A stretch of 64,000 nucleotides of DNA from SZAS-103 sp036496805 (lineage in GTDB: Bacteria > Pseudomonadota > Gammaproteobacteria > Xanthomonadales > Xanthomonadaceae). The notes beneath the pieces are model-generated. The model worked only from the letters and a program-made list of their open reading frames with translations, was not told the DNA's origin and made no database searches. Where the stretch lies: the NCBI GenBank assembly GCA_036496805.1, contig DASXKN010000020.1, forward strand, positions 62,001-126,000, in the 5' to 3' direction. The position numbers and the translations under genes were made by a program. Positions 44,585 to 52,444 of the stretch are shown piece by piece (positions within the stretch are counted from its first letter, which is position 1; each line of letters opens with the position of its first letter).

Positions 44585-46250
44585 CCGCCACGTCGCCCGC
44601 ATCGAGGAACAGGCCGAGCGCGAGCTTGAACGGTTGCAGCGCCTAGCCCCGTTGAAGGTGAAGGACACCGCGAAGCACGACATGCCGGTGACGGCCACGG
44701 TCCCGCAGGACGCGCCGGATGCCGAGCTGGTGGCGGTCGCCATCGTCGATTCGGAAGGCAAGCTGCGCAAGCAATCCGACATTCTGGTCGACATCGGGCG
44801 ACGGCATGACCTGTTCCATGACCCGGACCGCAACGCCTACGCAAAGGTCGGCCGCCGCGTGTTCGCCGTGGATTCGCGCGACTACCGCGAGATACTCGTC
44901 GGCGCGTACTACACGCTCACAAACAAGGGCGCGAACCGCAACGCCGTGACCGATGCCATTGCCACACTGGCGGCGCAGGCGAAGTTTTCCGGCCCCTGCC
45001 ATCCGGTCGCGCTGCGCACCGGCAACGACGCTGGCAACATCGTGATTGACGCTGGCGACGACCGCACGCTGATCGTGACGGCCGCCGGGGTACTTGAAGC
45101 GCTGGATTCACCCGTCCGCTTCCGTCGCACCAGCGGCATGCTGGCGCTGCCTAAGGTAGGAACACCGGACTTCGGGCGGCTGTGGCGCTATCTCAACGTC
45201 CGCGAGGATCATCGTCCGCTGGTGGCCGGCTTCATGCTCGCGGCGCTCCGGCCTAGCGGACCGTATCCGCTGCTGATCTTGGAGGGCGAACAAGGCAGCG
45301 GCAAGAGCACGGCGACACGTATCATCCGCCGCCTGATCGACCCCAGCACGGCCCCCTTGCGTGCGCCGCCGGGCGACGTGCGCGATCTGCTGGTCGGCGC
45401 GTTGAACGGCTGGCTGCTGGCGCTGGATAACCTGAGCTATCTCACCCCGCAGTTATCCGACGCGCTGTGCCGGCTGGCGACCGGCGGGGCCATTTCCGAA
45501 CGCGCGCTCTACACGAACACCGACGAGGTGCTGATCGAAGTGCAGCGGCCCGCCATCGTCAACGGTATCGAGGACGTGGCGACTCGGCCTGATTTGGCCG
45601 AACGCGCCCTGCACGTCGAGCTGGAGGTGATCGCGGACTGCCGCAGCGAGGCCGATCTGTGGGCCACATTCGAGGCTGACGCCCCCGCTATCTTCGCAGG
45701 GCTGTTGAACGGGCTGGCAGCGGCGGTCCGCGACCATGCCAGCGTGAAGGTCGGAACGCTTCCGCGTATGGCCGACTTCGCGCAGTGGTCCGCCGCCGGC
45801 ATGGTGCCGCTGGGGTTCACCGCCAGCACTTTTATGGACTGCTACAGGGAGAACCTGGCGGTCGGGCAGATCGCCGGCATCGAGTCGTCCGCAGTGGGCA
45901 GCGCGGTGATCGACTTCATCCGCCAGCGCGGGACGTGGAAGGGTACCGCCGCCGACTTGCTGGCCGAGTTGGTGCGGAAGGTAGACGAAGGCGAGACTCG
46001 CTCGCCGCACTGGCCGAAGTCTCCGCGCGGTCTGGCCGCATCGCTTCGCAAACTTGCCCCAGCGTTCCGTCTGGCGGACGTGAAGATCGAGACCGAGCGA
46101 GCGACGAACCGCGAACGCAGCCGGATCATCCGGCTATGCAACCAGCGAAGTGAATCGTCCGAATCGTCCACACCGTCCGAAGTTGCGGACGATCTGGACC
46201 ATCTGGACGGTCAAAACCGGGCATTGGACAAGTCGGGGCGCGCGCGATGA
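44574..46250 (+). CDS. P-loop ATPase/helicase-like replication protein
   Basis: 558 aa from the ATG at 44574. Walker A GEQGSGKST at 238-246 and a Walker B-like LALDN at 281-285, then TRPDLAERALHVEL, resemble the superfamily 3-type or VapE-like ATPases of phage satellites and islands. The N-terminal 230 residues lack a clear domain; the C-terminus is charged with a Ser/Glu/Asp tail. Together with the preceding zinc protein it is probably the element's replication module. It overlaps the neighbours by 11 bp (start) and ATGA (stop). Confidence 0.75.
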   Translation: MDANRHVARIEEQAERELERLQRLAPLKVKDTAKHDMPVTATVPQDAPDAELVAVAIVDSEGKLRKQSDILVDIGRRHDLFHDPDRNAYAKVGRRVFAVDSRDYREILVGAYYTLTNKGANRNAVTDAIATLAAQAKFSGPCHPVALRTGNDAGNIVIDAGDDRTLIVTAAGVLEALDSPVRFRRTSGMLALPKVGTPDFGRLWRYLNVREDHRPLVAGFMLAALRPSGPYPLLILEGEQGSGKSTATRIIRRLIDPSTAPLRAPPGDVRDLLVGALNGWLLALDNLSYLTPQLSDALCRLATGGAISERALYTNTDEVLIEVQRPAIVNGIEDVATRPDLAERALHVELEVIADCRSEADLWATFEADAPAIFAGLLNGLAAAVRDHASVKVGTLPRMADFAQWSAAGMVPLGFTASTFMDCYRENLAVGQIAGIESSAVGSAVIDFIRQRGTWKGTAADLLAELVRKVDEGETRSPHWPKSPRGLAASLRKLAPAFRLADVKIETERATNRERSRIIRLCNQRSESSESSTPSEVADDLDHLDGQNRALDKSGRAR

Positions 46251-46462
46251 CCGTACACCTGATCCGTACCCGCCTGCATCGCTTGGCCGTAGCCGAAGGC
46301 TTGCCGGCCGCGTGCGTGGACAGCATTCCTGATGACGAACTGCCGCTGTACGACGAGCTGACCGACGATGACCTACTGCTGCCGCTACATCTGCGCGCGA
46401 GGTGTTCCGAATGCGCCTGCGGAGACACGTCGAAAGGGCACAAAACAGGGGCTTTCGGCTGA
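46247..46462 (+). CDS. Small acidic protein of the element
   Basis: 71 aa. The ATG overlaps the ATPase stop (ATGA), which supports translation. A run of acidic residues (IPDDELPLYDELTDDDLLL) is followed by two cysteine pairs in RCSECACGD. Not recognised. Confidence 0.55.
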   Translation: MTVHLIRTRLHRLAVAEGLPAACVDSIPDDELPLYDELTDDDLLLPLHLRARCSECACGDTSKGHKTGAFG

Positions 46463-46486
46463 TGATTTCGGTTTCTGCGGGCTGAC

Positions 46487-47071
46487 ATGCGAGGCGGATA
46501 TCGAGCCAATGCCGGGCGTCACGGATGGCACGCGAAGACCTCGTATGCCTTGCGCTTGGACGTGCGGTGGCTCGCCAAGAACGGCGGGTTGACGCCTAAC
46601 GCCGATTGCACGCTGAGATGGGCCAGCGGGGCGAGCATCGGCTATGGGGTCGACTCGCACTCGGTCACGCTGTCCTATAGCTACCCCTTCAGCGATGGCA
46701 GGCGGGGCATTGAACAGCGGATTGAGCTTGACCGAACGCGTTGCAACTACGGCGGTGCGCGCCCGTGGTTCCGCTGTCCACGCTGCTGGCGGCGCGTGGC
46801 GATCATCTACTTGTATGGCTGGCCGTCATGCCGCGCTTGTGCGCGGTTGGTCTACCCGTCTCAGTCTGAGGACGAATGCGGCCGAAGCTGGCGGCGGACG
46901 CGAAAACTTGAAGATCGTTTGTCCGGCGGTGCCAGCCAATGGAACTGGCGGCGACCGCGCAAGATGCGACGCAAGACGTTCGAGCGACTGGTGAAAGCCT
47001 ACTTGCGGGAGGAGGATTTACGGGACGATCTGCTGGCGGTGTTCGCGGCGAGGTACATGCACTTGTTGTGA
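46487..47071 (+). CDS. Zinc-ribbon protein of the element
   Basis: 194 aa. Residues about 20-85 form a beta-rich region (LRWASGASIGYGVDSHSVTL). A zinc ribbon follows with Cys97-x2-Cys100 and Cys115-x2-Cys118 (FRCPRCWRRV, WPSCRACARLVYPSQSED), then a basic helix (WRRTRKLEDRL, RRPRKMRRKTFERL). Proteins of this layout are common in proteobacterial islands and prophages and are uncharacterised; the basic ribbon suggests nucleic-acid binding. Confidence 0.72.
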   Translation: MRGGYRANAGRHGWHAKTSYALRLDVRWLAKNGGLTPNADCTLRWASGASIGYGVDSHSVTLSYSYPFSDGRRGIEQRIELDRTRCNYGGARPWFRCPRCWRRVAIIYLYGWPSCRACARLVYPSQSEDECGRSWRRTRKLEDRLSGGASQWNWRRPRKMRRKTFERLVKAYLREEDLRDDLLAVFAARYMHLL

Positions 47072-47081
47072 TACACGTCCT

Positions 47082-47543
47082 CTACTCGCCTCGCTTTATC
47101 CAGCGAGTCACAGGATCGAGAAGAAAGGTCATCCCTAACCCTAGGGCAGTGAACCAGAATCCGATGCTTACGAAATACGTAGTGAAGCCATCGAAGCCGT
47201 GCCATCCGAGGTGCGGTATGTAGTGTTTGTGGTCAAAGAACGCGCTGGCCCAGAAGCTGGGCCAGAAGTAATTTTCAGGGTCGCCGGGATACTGTTGATA
47301 GATCAACCACGAGCCGACGCAAACGCAAAGGATGCCGACAACCAGCACCACAAATCCAACTCTACTGACGCGGGTTCTGAGCATGTCTAGTCCCTTTGCC
47401 TCTTTCTCGTCCGGCTTGCGAGCGAACTTCTCCAACTCGGGCATTAAGGGTGGAACTGGCGGTGGGTTCGCTGCGTGCCGTAGCGAGTGCAGGTTGTTCG
47501 CTACGATGGCCAGCGCTTTCAGCTGTTGGTGCGTTAGGGCCAT
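47082..47543 (-). CDS. Two-transmembrane protein, candidate accessory gene of the element
   Basis: 153 aa, on the strand opposite to the element's other genes and convergent with the zinc-ribbon gene. A cytoplasmic N-terminus with a Pro-rich stretch (NPPPVPPLMPELEKF) precedes TM1 (about 62-82; VGFVVLVVGILCVCVGSWLI) and TM2 (about 122-142). The loop is aromatic and histidine-rich (NYFWPSFWASAFFDHKHYIP). Not recognised. Orientation and location at the attR end fit a cargo gene. Confidence 0.65.
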   Translation of the reverse strand: MALTHQQLKALAIVANNLHSLRHAANPPPVPPLMPELEKFARKPDEKEAKGLDMLRTRVSRVGFVVLVVGILCVCVGSWLIYQQYPGDPENYFWPSFWASAFFDHKHYIPHLGWHGFDGFTTYFVSIGFWFTALGLGMTFLLDPVTRWIKRGE

Positions 47544-47657
47544 AGCTGTTGTCCAGCTTCAGCGTCAGTTGGCCGGGAGTTTCCCCCGGGTTTGGGGTAG
47601 ATGTCGAGCCGGCGGCCGCGCACGCGTTCTGTCAGCCCCTTACGGGCCGTCTAGCCG

Positions 47658-47686
47658 CAGGGACACTCTAGGGACAGTTGGGGACA
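47658..47686 (+). repeat. Right arm-type repeats of the integrase
   Basis: Three GGGACA copies (47660, 47671 and 47681) spaced 11 and 10 bp. The first two match the left block at 41780-41801 in 19 of 22 positions (CAGGGACACTCTAGGGACAG). Confidence 0.5.
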
Positions 47687-47783
47687 ACAATGTGCGATTA
47701 CCGGCAACCCTGCGCAGTGAAGAATCCGCACCGTTGTTGACGCTCAGAATTGCTAGGAATTGCCGAGAGTTGCGCAAAAGCGG

Positions 47784-47828
47784 TTTGTAATCAGTAGGTC
47801 CCCAGTTCGAACCCGGGTGTCGGCACCA
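47784..47828 (+). repeat. attR (3' fragment of tRNA-Thr)
   Basis: A perfect 45-bp copy of the tRNA 3' part. It has no 5' half, so it is not a second tRNA gene. It marks the right junction of the element. Bases 47544-47783 between the two-TM gene and this site hold the arm repeats and no gene that I can support. Confidence 0.92.
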
Positions 47829-47969
47829 TCCCCGCCGCCGCGGAGCGCAACCGTCGTTCCTCCGATCGACGACTTGCCCCGCGACGCGGACCGACTCATC
47901 ATGGTGCCGCGCGAGCGCGAAGCCCGGCTGTGGTCGAGGCAGGGATCGCGCCCTCATTCGCCAGGGAGA

Positions 47970-48299
47970 ATGAACGTGCCGCCGAACCAAAGCATCTCAC
48001 TCACGCTCACCAAGGCTGGCCAGACCGAGCCGGAGATCGTCTACGTCAACCGGGCCAACGGCAAATGGCGTTCCCCGGGTGAAGGCTGGCTCGGTCCGCA
48101 GAACGGTTTCTGGACGCAGACCGCCGAAGGCCTGTACCTGATGGACCCCGGCAACAAGGACGAGCTCGCGTTCTGCAAGGGCCTGAACTTCGACACCTGC
48201 TACACGCTCGACAGCGGCAAGTCGAACTACGTCTTCAGCAAGGGCGCGGGTACCTGGCAGGTGCTGGGCGTGTTCCAGGCGCCGGCGAGCAACGTCTAA
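47970..48299 (+). CDS. Small conserved-looking protein, unknown function
   Basis: 109 aa; the ATG follows AGGGAGA closely. No signal peptide. Sequence is beta-rich with many Gly, Asn and Trp (YVNRANGKWRSPGEGWLGPQ, FWTQTAEGLYLMDPGNKDEL). Not recognised. It is the first host gene right of attR and is followed by a good terminator. Confidence 0.6.
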   Translation: MNVPPNQSISLTLTKAGQTEPEIVYVNRANGKWRSPGEGWLGPQNGFWTQTAEGLYLMDPGNKDELAFCKGLNFDTCYTLDSGKSNYVFSKGAGTWQVLGVFQAPASNV

Positions 48300-48324
48300 C
48301 ACGCACGTTCCGCGTACTGCGTAT

Positions 48325-48349
48325 CGCGCCGGCAAACGCCGGCGCGTTT
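48325..48349 (+). terminator. Intrinsic terminator
   Basis: A perfect 9-bp stem (CGCGCCGGC/GCCGGCGCG) with loop AAAC, followed by TTT, 25 bp after the stop at 48299. Confidence 0.7.
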
Positions 48350-48367
48350 GCATGCGATAGCCTGCCC

Positions 48368-48874
48368 TTACACCCGATGATGCCGGCTGCGCAGCACCAG
48401 CAGCCCGATCGAGTAGGCGAGGTAATAGCCCAGCAGCAGGGCGAGCAGGGCCAGCGTCATCGGGCTCTGGCCGACAGCGGCGGGCGTTGGCTGTCCGGCA
48501 TTGGCCGACACCGCGGCAAGTTGGGTGTAGCGATAGGCCAGGCGCGCGACCAGCAAGAGGGTCAGCACCGCACCGATCGCCGGATGCGGGTAGTAGTAAT
48601 CACCCTGCTGCGACCATTCGAAGCGCGTCAGTCGCAAGTTGAGCATCGCGATCGCCAGGCCACCGAGCAGGCCCGCCGCGACCGGCCACAGTGCATCGGG
48701 CACCGCTGCGGCTGCCGCCGTCACGCCGAGCGTGGCCAGGGCCAGGATCACCAGCCGGATCGTCACCGGCTTCGGGTCGAGCCGCTGTTTTCCGAAATGG
48801 CGACTGATCCGCCGGTACATCAGCCAGCCGATCACAGGGACCATCGCATAGGGGGCCAGATCGGGTGAAGCCAT
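48368..48874 (-). CDS. Integral membrane protein (DUF1453/CcdC-like)
   Basis: 168 aa from the ATG at 48874, which has GGGAG 8 nt upstream; the ATG at 48889 is less well placed. Four or five hydrophobic helices: APYAMVPVIGWLMYRRI, TIRLVILALATLGVTAAAAA, ALWPVAAGLLGGLAIAML, AIGAVLTLLLVARLAY and LALLALLLGYYLAYSIGLL. The pattern, with FEWSQQGDYYYPHP after the third helix, resembles the DUF1453/CcdC group. Function unknown. Confidence 0.7.
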   Translation of the reverse strand: MASPDLAPYAMVPVIGWLMYRRISRHFGKQRLDPKPVTIRLVILALATLGVTAAAAAVPDALWPVAAGLLGGLAIAMLNLRLTRFEWSQQGDYYYPHPAIGAVLTLLLVARLAYRYTQLAAVSANAGQPTPAAVGQSPMTLALLALLLGYYLAYSIGLLVLRSRHHRV

Positions 48875-49043
48875 CGCCACGTCTCCCATCGGAAAGCGCG
48901 CAGCCTAGAGTCGCAGCGCCCGCGGCGCAATGCTCGATCGCGCTCGACGTTGCAAATCGATCTACCACCCGCATCGTCCAACTGGCGGACAGCGTTCTGT
49001 GGCGACCCTTTCCCTTCATGCGCCAATGCAGAAACCTGCCCGC

Positions 49044-49073
49044 TTGACATGCAAGTAATTACTTGCATATTCT
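49044..49073 (+). promoter_or_regulatory. arsR promoter with perfect 20-bp operator
   Basis: TTGACA at 49044-49049 and TATTCT at 49068-49073 with an 18-bp spacer. The spacer is almost entirely a perfect palindrome ATGCAAGTAATTACTTGCAT (49049-49068). A dimeric repressor bound there would block the polymerase, so the ArsR protein probably autoregulates. Confidence 0.8.
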
Positions 49074-49082
49074 GTCGTCGTG

Positions 49083-49418
49083 ATGACGCATGCCCGGAAA
49101 GACGACGACCTGCTGTTCAAGGCCCTGGCCGATCCGAGCCGTCGCACCCTGATGGATCTGCTGCACGCGAACGACGGGCAGACCCTCGGCCAGTTGTGCG
49201 AGCACCTCGACATGACGCGGCAGGCCGTGACCCAGCACCTGTCCTTGCTGGAAGCCGCCCATCTCGTCGCGATCCGCTGGCGTGGCCGCGAAAAGCTGCA
49301 CTTCCTCAATCCGGTGCCATTGCAGGACATGCACGAGCGCTGGATCGGCAAGTTCGAGCGCCCACGCCTTGCAGCGCTCGCCGAACTCAAACGCAAGCTC
49401 GAAGGAGACGAACCATGA
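49083..49418 (+). CDS. ArsR-family winged-helix transcriptional regulator
   Basis: 111 aa from the ATG at 49083 (a GTG lies one codon earlier). Compact winged helix: LLFKALADPSRRTLMDLLH, LGQLCEHLDMTRQAVTQHLSLLEAAHLV and a wing with IRWRGREKLHFLNP. No metal-binding cysteines are seen, which places it in the SdpR-like subgroup that pairs with SRPBCC proteins. Its stop overlaps the next start (ATGA). Confidence 0.92.
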   Translation: MTHARKDDDLLFKALADPSRRTLMDLLHANDGQTLGQLCEHLDMTRQAVTQHLSLLEAAHLVAIRWRGREKLHFLNPVPLQDMHERWIGKFERPRLAALAELKRKLEGDEP

Positions 49419-49861
49419 GCGATCCCGACCGCAGCACCTACGTCTATGTCACCTACATCCGCACCACGTCCGAGAAGCTGTGGTCGGCGTTGACCACGCC
49501 CGAGTTCATCAAGAAGTACTGGTTCGGCATGGATGTCGACTGCGATTTCAAGGCGGGCTCGCCATGGAAGCTGTCGTTCGAGGACGGCCGCGTCGCCGAC
49601 GACGGCAGCATCCTCGAATCCGATCCGCCGCGCCGCCTTGTCATCCGCTGGCAGAACCAGTGGAAGCCGGACATGAAAGCCGAGGGCGAGGCTCGTTGCA
49701 CGATGGAACTGGAGCCGCTCGACGGTGCGGTGAAGCTCACCGTCACCCACGAGATGGCCCGCCCCGATTCGAAATTCATCGCGGCCGTTGCCGGTGGCTG
49801 GCCGAAGATCCTCTCGAACCTCAAGTCGCTGGTAGAGACCGGCGCGATCGTGATCGCGTAG
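49415..49861 (+). CDS. SRPBCC/AHSA1 (START-like) domain protein
   Basis: 148 aa; AAGGAGA precedes the ATG. The fold signature is clear: VYVTYIRTTSEKLWSALTTPEFIKKYWFG, FKAGSPWKLSF, EGEARCTMELEPLDGAVKLTVTHE and WPKILSNLKSLVETG. Helix-grip proteins of this kind bind hydrophobic small molecules. Co-translated with the ArsR regulator, so a shared ligand-responsive role is likely but unproven. Confidence 0.92.
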   Translation: MSDPDRSTYVYVTYIRTTSEKLWSALTTPEFIKKYWFGMDVDCDFKAGSPWKLSFEDGRVADDGSILESDPPRRLVIRWQNQWKPDMKAEGEARCTMELEPLDGAVKLTVTHEMARPDSKFIAAVAGGWPKILSNLKSLVETGAIVIA

Positions 49862-50037
49862 TGGACGGCTGCAGACGCGCTCCGCAAGGGCGCCGGAGAA
49901 CCCGGCGCTGTTGAGAAGCGCCACCCATGTCGGGATGACCAGCTTCGCTGTTGCAGACGCGTTGCTGGCGTGCGACCTGACTTCATGCCCGAGTCCTGGC
50001 GAACGGCGTCTCCCATCCCGTCTTCATGTGAGTCGAC

Positions 50038-50649
50038 TCACTCCGTCACTTCTTCCTCCTGGACGTTCCTGCGATCGGCGTGAAGCCATGCCGCGTGGGC
50101 GGCATCGCGCACCTCGTCCCAGGACAGGGGCGAAGATCCCTTGTGGCTTTCCCAGACGGCCCGCAACTCGGACTCCGCCTCGCTCCACGGGCGATCGCGG
50201 AAGAGATAGCCGGCGGTGAAGGCCGGCGCGTAATCCTCGTAGGGATGGGCGAGGTGGTAGTTCGTGTCGGCGCCATACATGTCGCGCCAGTAGGCTTCTT
50301 CCGCCGTGGGATTGATGGCCTCGCTCACGCCGTGTCCGGCGAGGGCCCCGAGGATCGCGCCGAGGAATCCGCCGACGGCAGTGCCGACAGGACCGGCGAG
50401 CGATCCCAGCGCACCACCGGCGACGGCGCCCCCGGCGGTGCCGACGCCCGTGCCGATGCCGTGCGATCCGGGCGCGCCGGTGATCGGATCGCGGTTCATG
50501 ATCCGGCTTTCGATGCGCGAGGCCTTCTTCTCGAACAGCTCGCGCTCGCGGCTGAGTTCTTCCTCGGCTTTCGCGATCCTGCGCATCGCCCTTGCGGTCG
50601 GGGGGCGCACGGTCTTCTTCGCCGACTGGTCGATCAAGCCATCCTTCAT
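50038..50649 (-). CDS. Glycine-zipper protein, unknown function
   Basis: 203 aa from the ATG at 50649, placed 6 nt after AAGGAG. An N-terminal charged coiled coil (RRIAKAEEELSRERELFEKK) precedes a glycine-zipper block (GTGVGTAGGAVAGGALGSL, GPVGTAVGGFLGAILGALAG). A C-terminal part follows with YWRDMYGADTNYHLAHPYEDYAPAF and WSEAESELRAVWESHKG. No signal peptide is visible. The zipper suggests membrane insertion or oligomerisation; stress-related roles are known for similar proteins but not provable here. Confidence 0.72.
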   Translation of the reverse strand: MKDGLIDQSAKKTVRPPTARAMRRIAKAEEELSRERELFEKKASRIESRIMNRDPITGAPGSHGIGTGVGTAGGAVAGGALGSLAGPVGTAVGGFLGAILGALAGHGVSEAINPTAEEAYWRDMYGADTNYHLAHPYEDYAPAFTAGYLFRDRPWSEAESELRAVWESHKGSSPLSWDEVRDAAHAAWLHADRRNVQEEEVTE

Positions 50650-50869
50650 GACCATCTCCTTCCATGGAAGATGCATCGATCTTGCCGAAGCGGTGCTGTC
50701 TGCGCGTTGAATCGGCGGATCGGCAGTCATGCATCGTCAGCATCAGCAAGAGTGCAACTCCCGCATGCCCCGCGCATGCGCAGGGTTCGGGTAGGTTCAG
50801 AACGCCAGCCCTAGGCTCGTGGAAGGTCCACGGAGGAGCACGCAGCGCAACGCTCAAGGAGGAGCTGCC

Positions 50870-51397
50870 ATGAACACCCGACCGTCCACCCACGTTCCTG
50901 CCATCGACGCCAGCCAGAAGGCCGTGGCGAACAACCGTCCCGTCGACTGGCTCGACCTGAAACGCTATCTCGGCAACTGGTACGAGATCGCCTACCTTCC
51001 GACGCAGTTCGAAAGGGATTGCAGCGATCTGGTGACCGCGACGTATTCGCGCGACGACCACGGCACGATCCGCGTGCGCAACACCTGTCGCACCTTCCAC
51101 GGCGACACAAGGCTGGCCACGGGAATCGTGCGGCCGACCGAAATCGCAGGCGCATTGAAGGTGAGCTTCGCCCCGCGCTGGCTGTCGTGGCTGCCGTTCA
51201 CCTGGGCCGACTACTGGGTCATCGATCTCGACTCGTCCTACCACTGGGCCGTAGTGGGCGGTCCTTCGCGCAAATACCTGTGGATCCTTGCAAGGACGCA
51301 GCGCATGCCGCGCGCGCTGTTCACCCGGCTCAAGCTGGCCGCCGCCAGCAAGGGCTATGCGATCGATCGCCTGATCGTGCCGGGCGAGGTGGTCTGA
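50870..51397 (+). CDS. blc: Lipocalin family protein (Blc-like)
   Basis: 175 aa; AAGGAGG precedes the ATG. Lipocalin signatures are clear: KRYLGNWYEIAYLPTQFE (GxW motif), then VTATYSRDDHGTIRVRNTC, YWVIDLDSSYHWAVVGGPS and YLWILARTQRM. Bacterial Blc binds lysophospholipids or fatty acids. Unlike E. coli Blc there is no lipobox or signal peptide in this start; no better start is visible. A strong terminator follows. Confidence 0.9.
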   Translation: MNTRPSTHVPAIDASQKAVANNRPVDWLDLKRYLGNWYEIAYLPTQFERDCSDLVTATYSRDDHGTIRVRNTCRTFHGDTRLATGIVRPTEIAGALKVSFAPRWLSWLPFTWADYWVIDLDSSYHWAVVGGPSRKYLWILARTQRMPRALFTRLKLAAASKGYAIDRLIVPGEVV

Positions 51398-51426
51398 GGC
51401 GAATCGTCGCGGGCAAGCGCAAGCAA

Positions 51427-51460
51427 GGGACGGAGGCGGTTGTTGCATCGCCTCCGTCCC
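51427..51460. terminator. Terminator hairpin between convergent genes
   Basis: A perfect 12-bp stem (GGGACGGAGGCG/CGCCTCCGTCCC) with a 10-nt loop lies between the lipocalin and EF-hand genes. T content downstream is low, so it may act in both directions or as a structure that stabilises mRNA ends. Confidence 0.6.
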
Positions 51461-51527
51461 ATTCCCTGTCCCGCTACCTGCAATCGTGCGGACCAAAAGC
51501 CTGGTCGCGACAGGCTTGCCTGCGTGC

Positions 51528-52016
51528 TTACTTGCGGATGACGCTGGCCTGGTACTTCGCGTAGTAGGTGCGGTATTCGTCGGGCGAGAGCATGCCGTCG
51601 CCATTCGCGTCGGCCTTCGCGAAGATTGCCTTCATGCCCGGATCGGCCGCCGCTTCGGACTTGCTGATGTTGCCGTCCTTGTCGGTATCGAGATCGGTCC
51701 AGGATTTCTGGCCCGTGCTCGCGGTGCTGTTCGCGGGCGAGCTCTTTGGCGCGGTGGTGTCGTTCGTCGCGGCGGTCGCTTGCGGGATGTTCGGAACGGG
51801 CGGCGTGCTGGACGATGCGGGATTGCCGGGCGTCGCCGGAGTATTGGGCGTCGCGGGTGTGTTGGGAGTACCGGGAACCGGCATCTGCCTGTTCGCGGCG
51901 GGCGGCGTCTGCGATGCGTCGGTCGCCGGCGAGGTGTTCTGCGCCATCGCCAGCGGCGCCATCAAGGCTGCGCCCAGCGTCAGGGCGAGCACGGAATTGC
52001 GCGAATACGTCGTCAT
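51528..52016 (-). CDS. Exported EF-hand calcium-binding protein, paralog of 40285
   Basis: 162 aa; AAGGAG lies 7 nt before the ATG. Signal peptide about 1-26 (SVLALTLGAALMAPLAMAQ). A long Pro/Thr/Asn/Ala spacer with repeated TPNTPATP units precedes two EF-hand loops, DTDKDGNISKSE and DANGDGMLSPDE. Same plan as the gene at 40285 but in reversed spacer composition, so an old duplication. Function unknown. Confidence 0.85.
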   Translation of the reverse strand: MTTYSRNSVLALTLGAALMAPLAMAQNTSPATDASQTPPAANRQMPVPGTPNTPATPNTPATPGNPASSSTPPVPNIPQATAATNDTTAPKSSPANSTASTGQKSWTDLDTDKDGNISKSEAAADPGMKAIFAKADANGDGMLSPDEYRTYYAKYQASVIRK

Positions 52017-52444
52017 GTGAGGGCTCCTTGTCTGATGTGATACGCGGCTTCCCGCCGCGCGCCTTCACCATGCCATTCGGGTCCTGAATCCCCGCTGGTC
52101 CGAATGTCATCAGTTCGTTAATGCGCGGCCGTCACAATCGTCCGGCCCCGGCGCGGGACAAGCGGCGAGCGGGACGCGATCGTTCTTGCGGAATCGAACA
52201 TCCAGCACTCGTCGAGCACCGGGCAGCAGCAGGACCGCACCGCGATCTTCTGGTGCATCCAGCAGTTCCCGGAACAACGCATTCGCCGGCTCGCCGGCCT
52301 CCGGCCGACGCCGTCGATCCCGCTTGATTCCCGCCGCGCATGCGGGCGAGTGGCGTACGATTCCCGTGCGCCAAAAGCCTGGAACCCGCGCGGATTGCGG
52401 TGTGCGGGCAACGCGGCCATCCATCCCCATCGAGGTCCATCCGC

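Larger units (their letters stand above)
41688..47828. mobile_element. Integrative element in tRNA-Thr (6.14 kb)
   Basis: Bounded by 45-bp perfect direct repeats of the tRNA 3' part (41688-41732 and 47784-47828). Inside, in order: tyrosine integrase, an unknown low-GC gene, an AlpA-like regulator, a primase-like zinc protein, a P-loop ATPase, a small acidic protein, a zinc-ribbon protein and a convergent two-TM protein. No capsid, tail, lysis or conjugation genes are present. The layout suggests a satellite or minimal integrative element that relies on another element for transfer. Confidence 0.9.

Noticed and set aside
47784..47828. Possible second tRNA-Thr
   Set aside because: Only the 3' 45 bases match; there is no acceptor 5' strand or D arm, so it is the attR copy.
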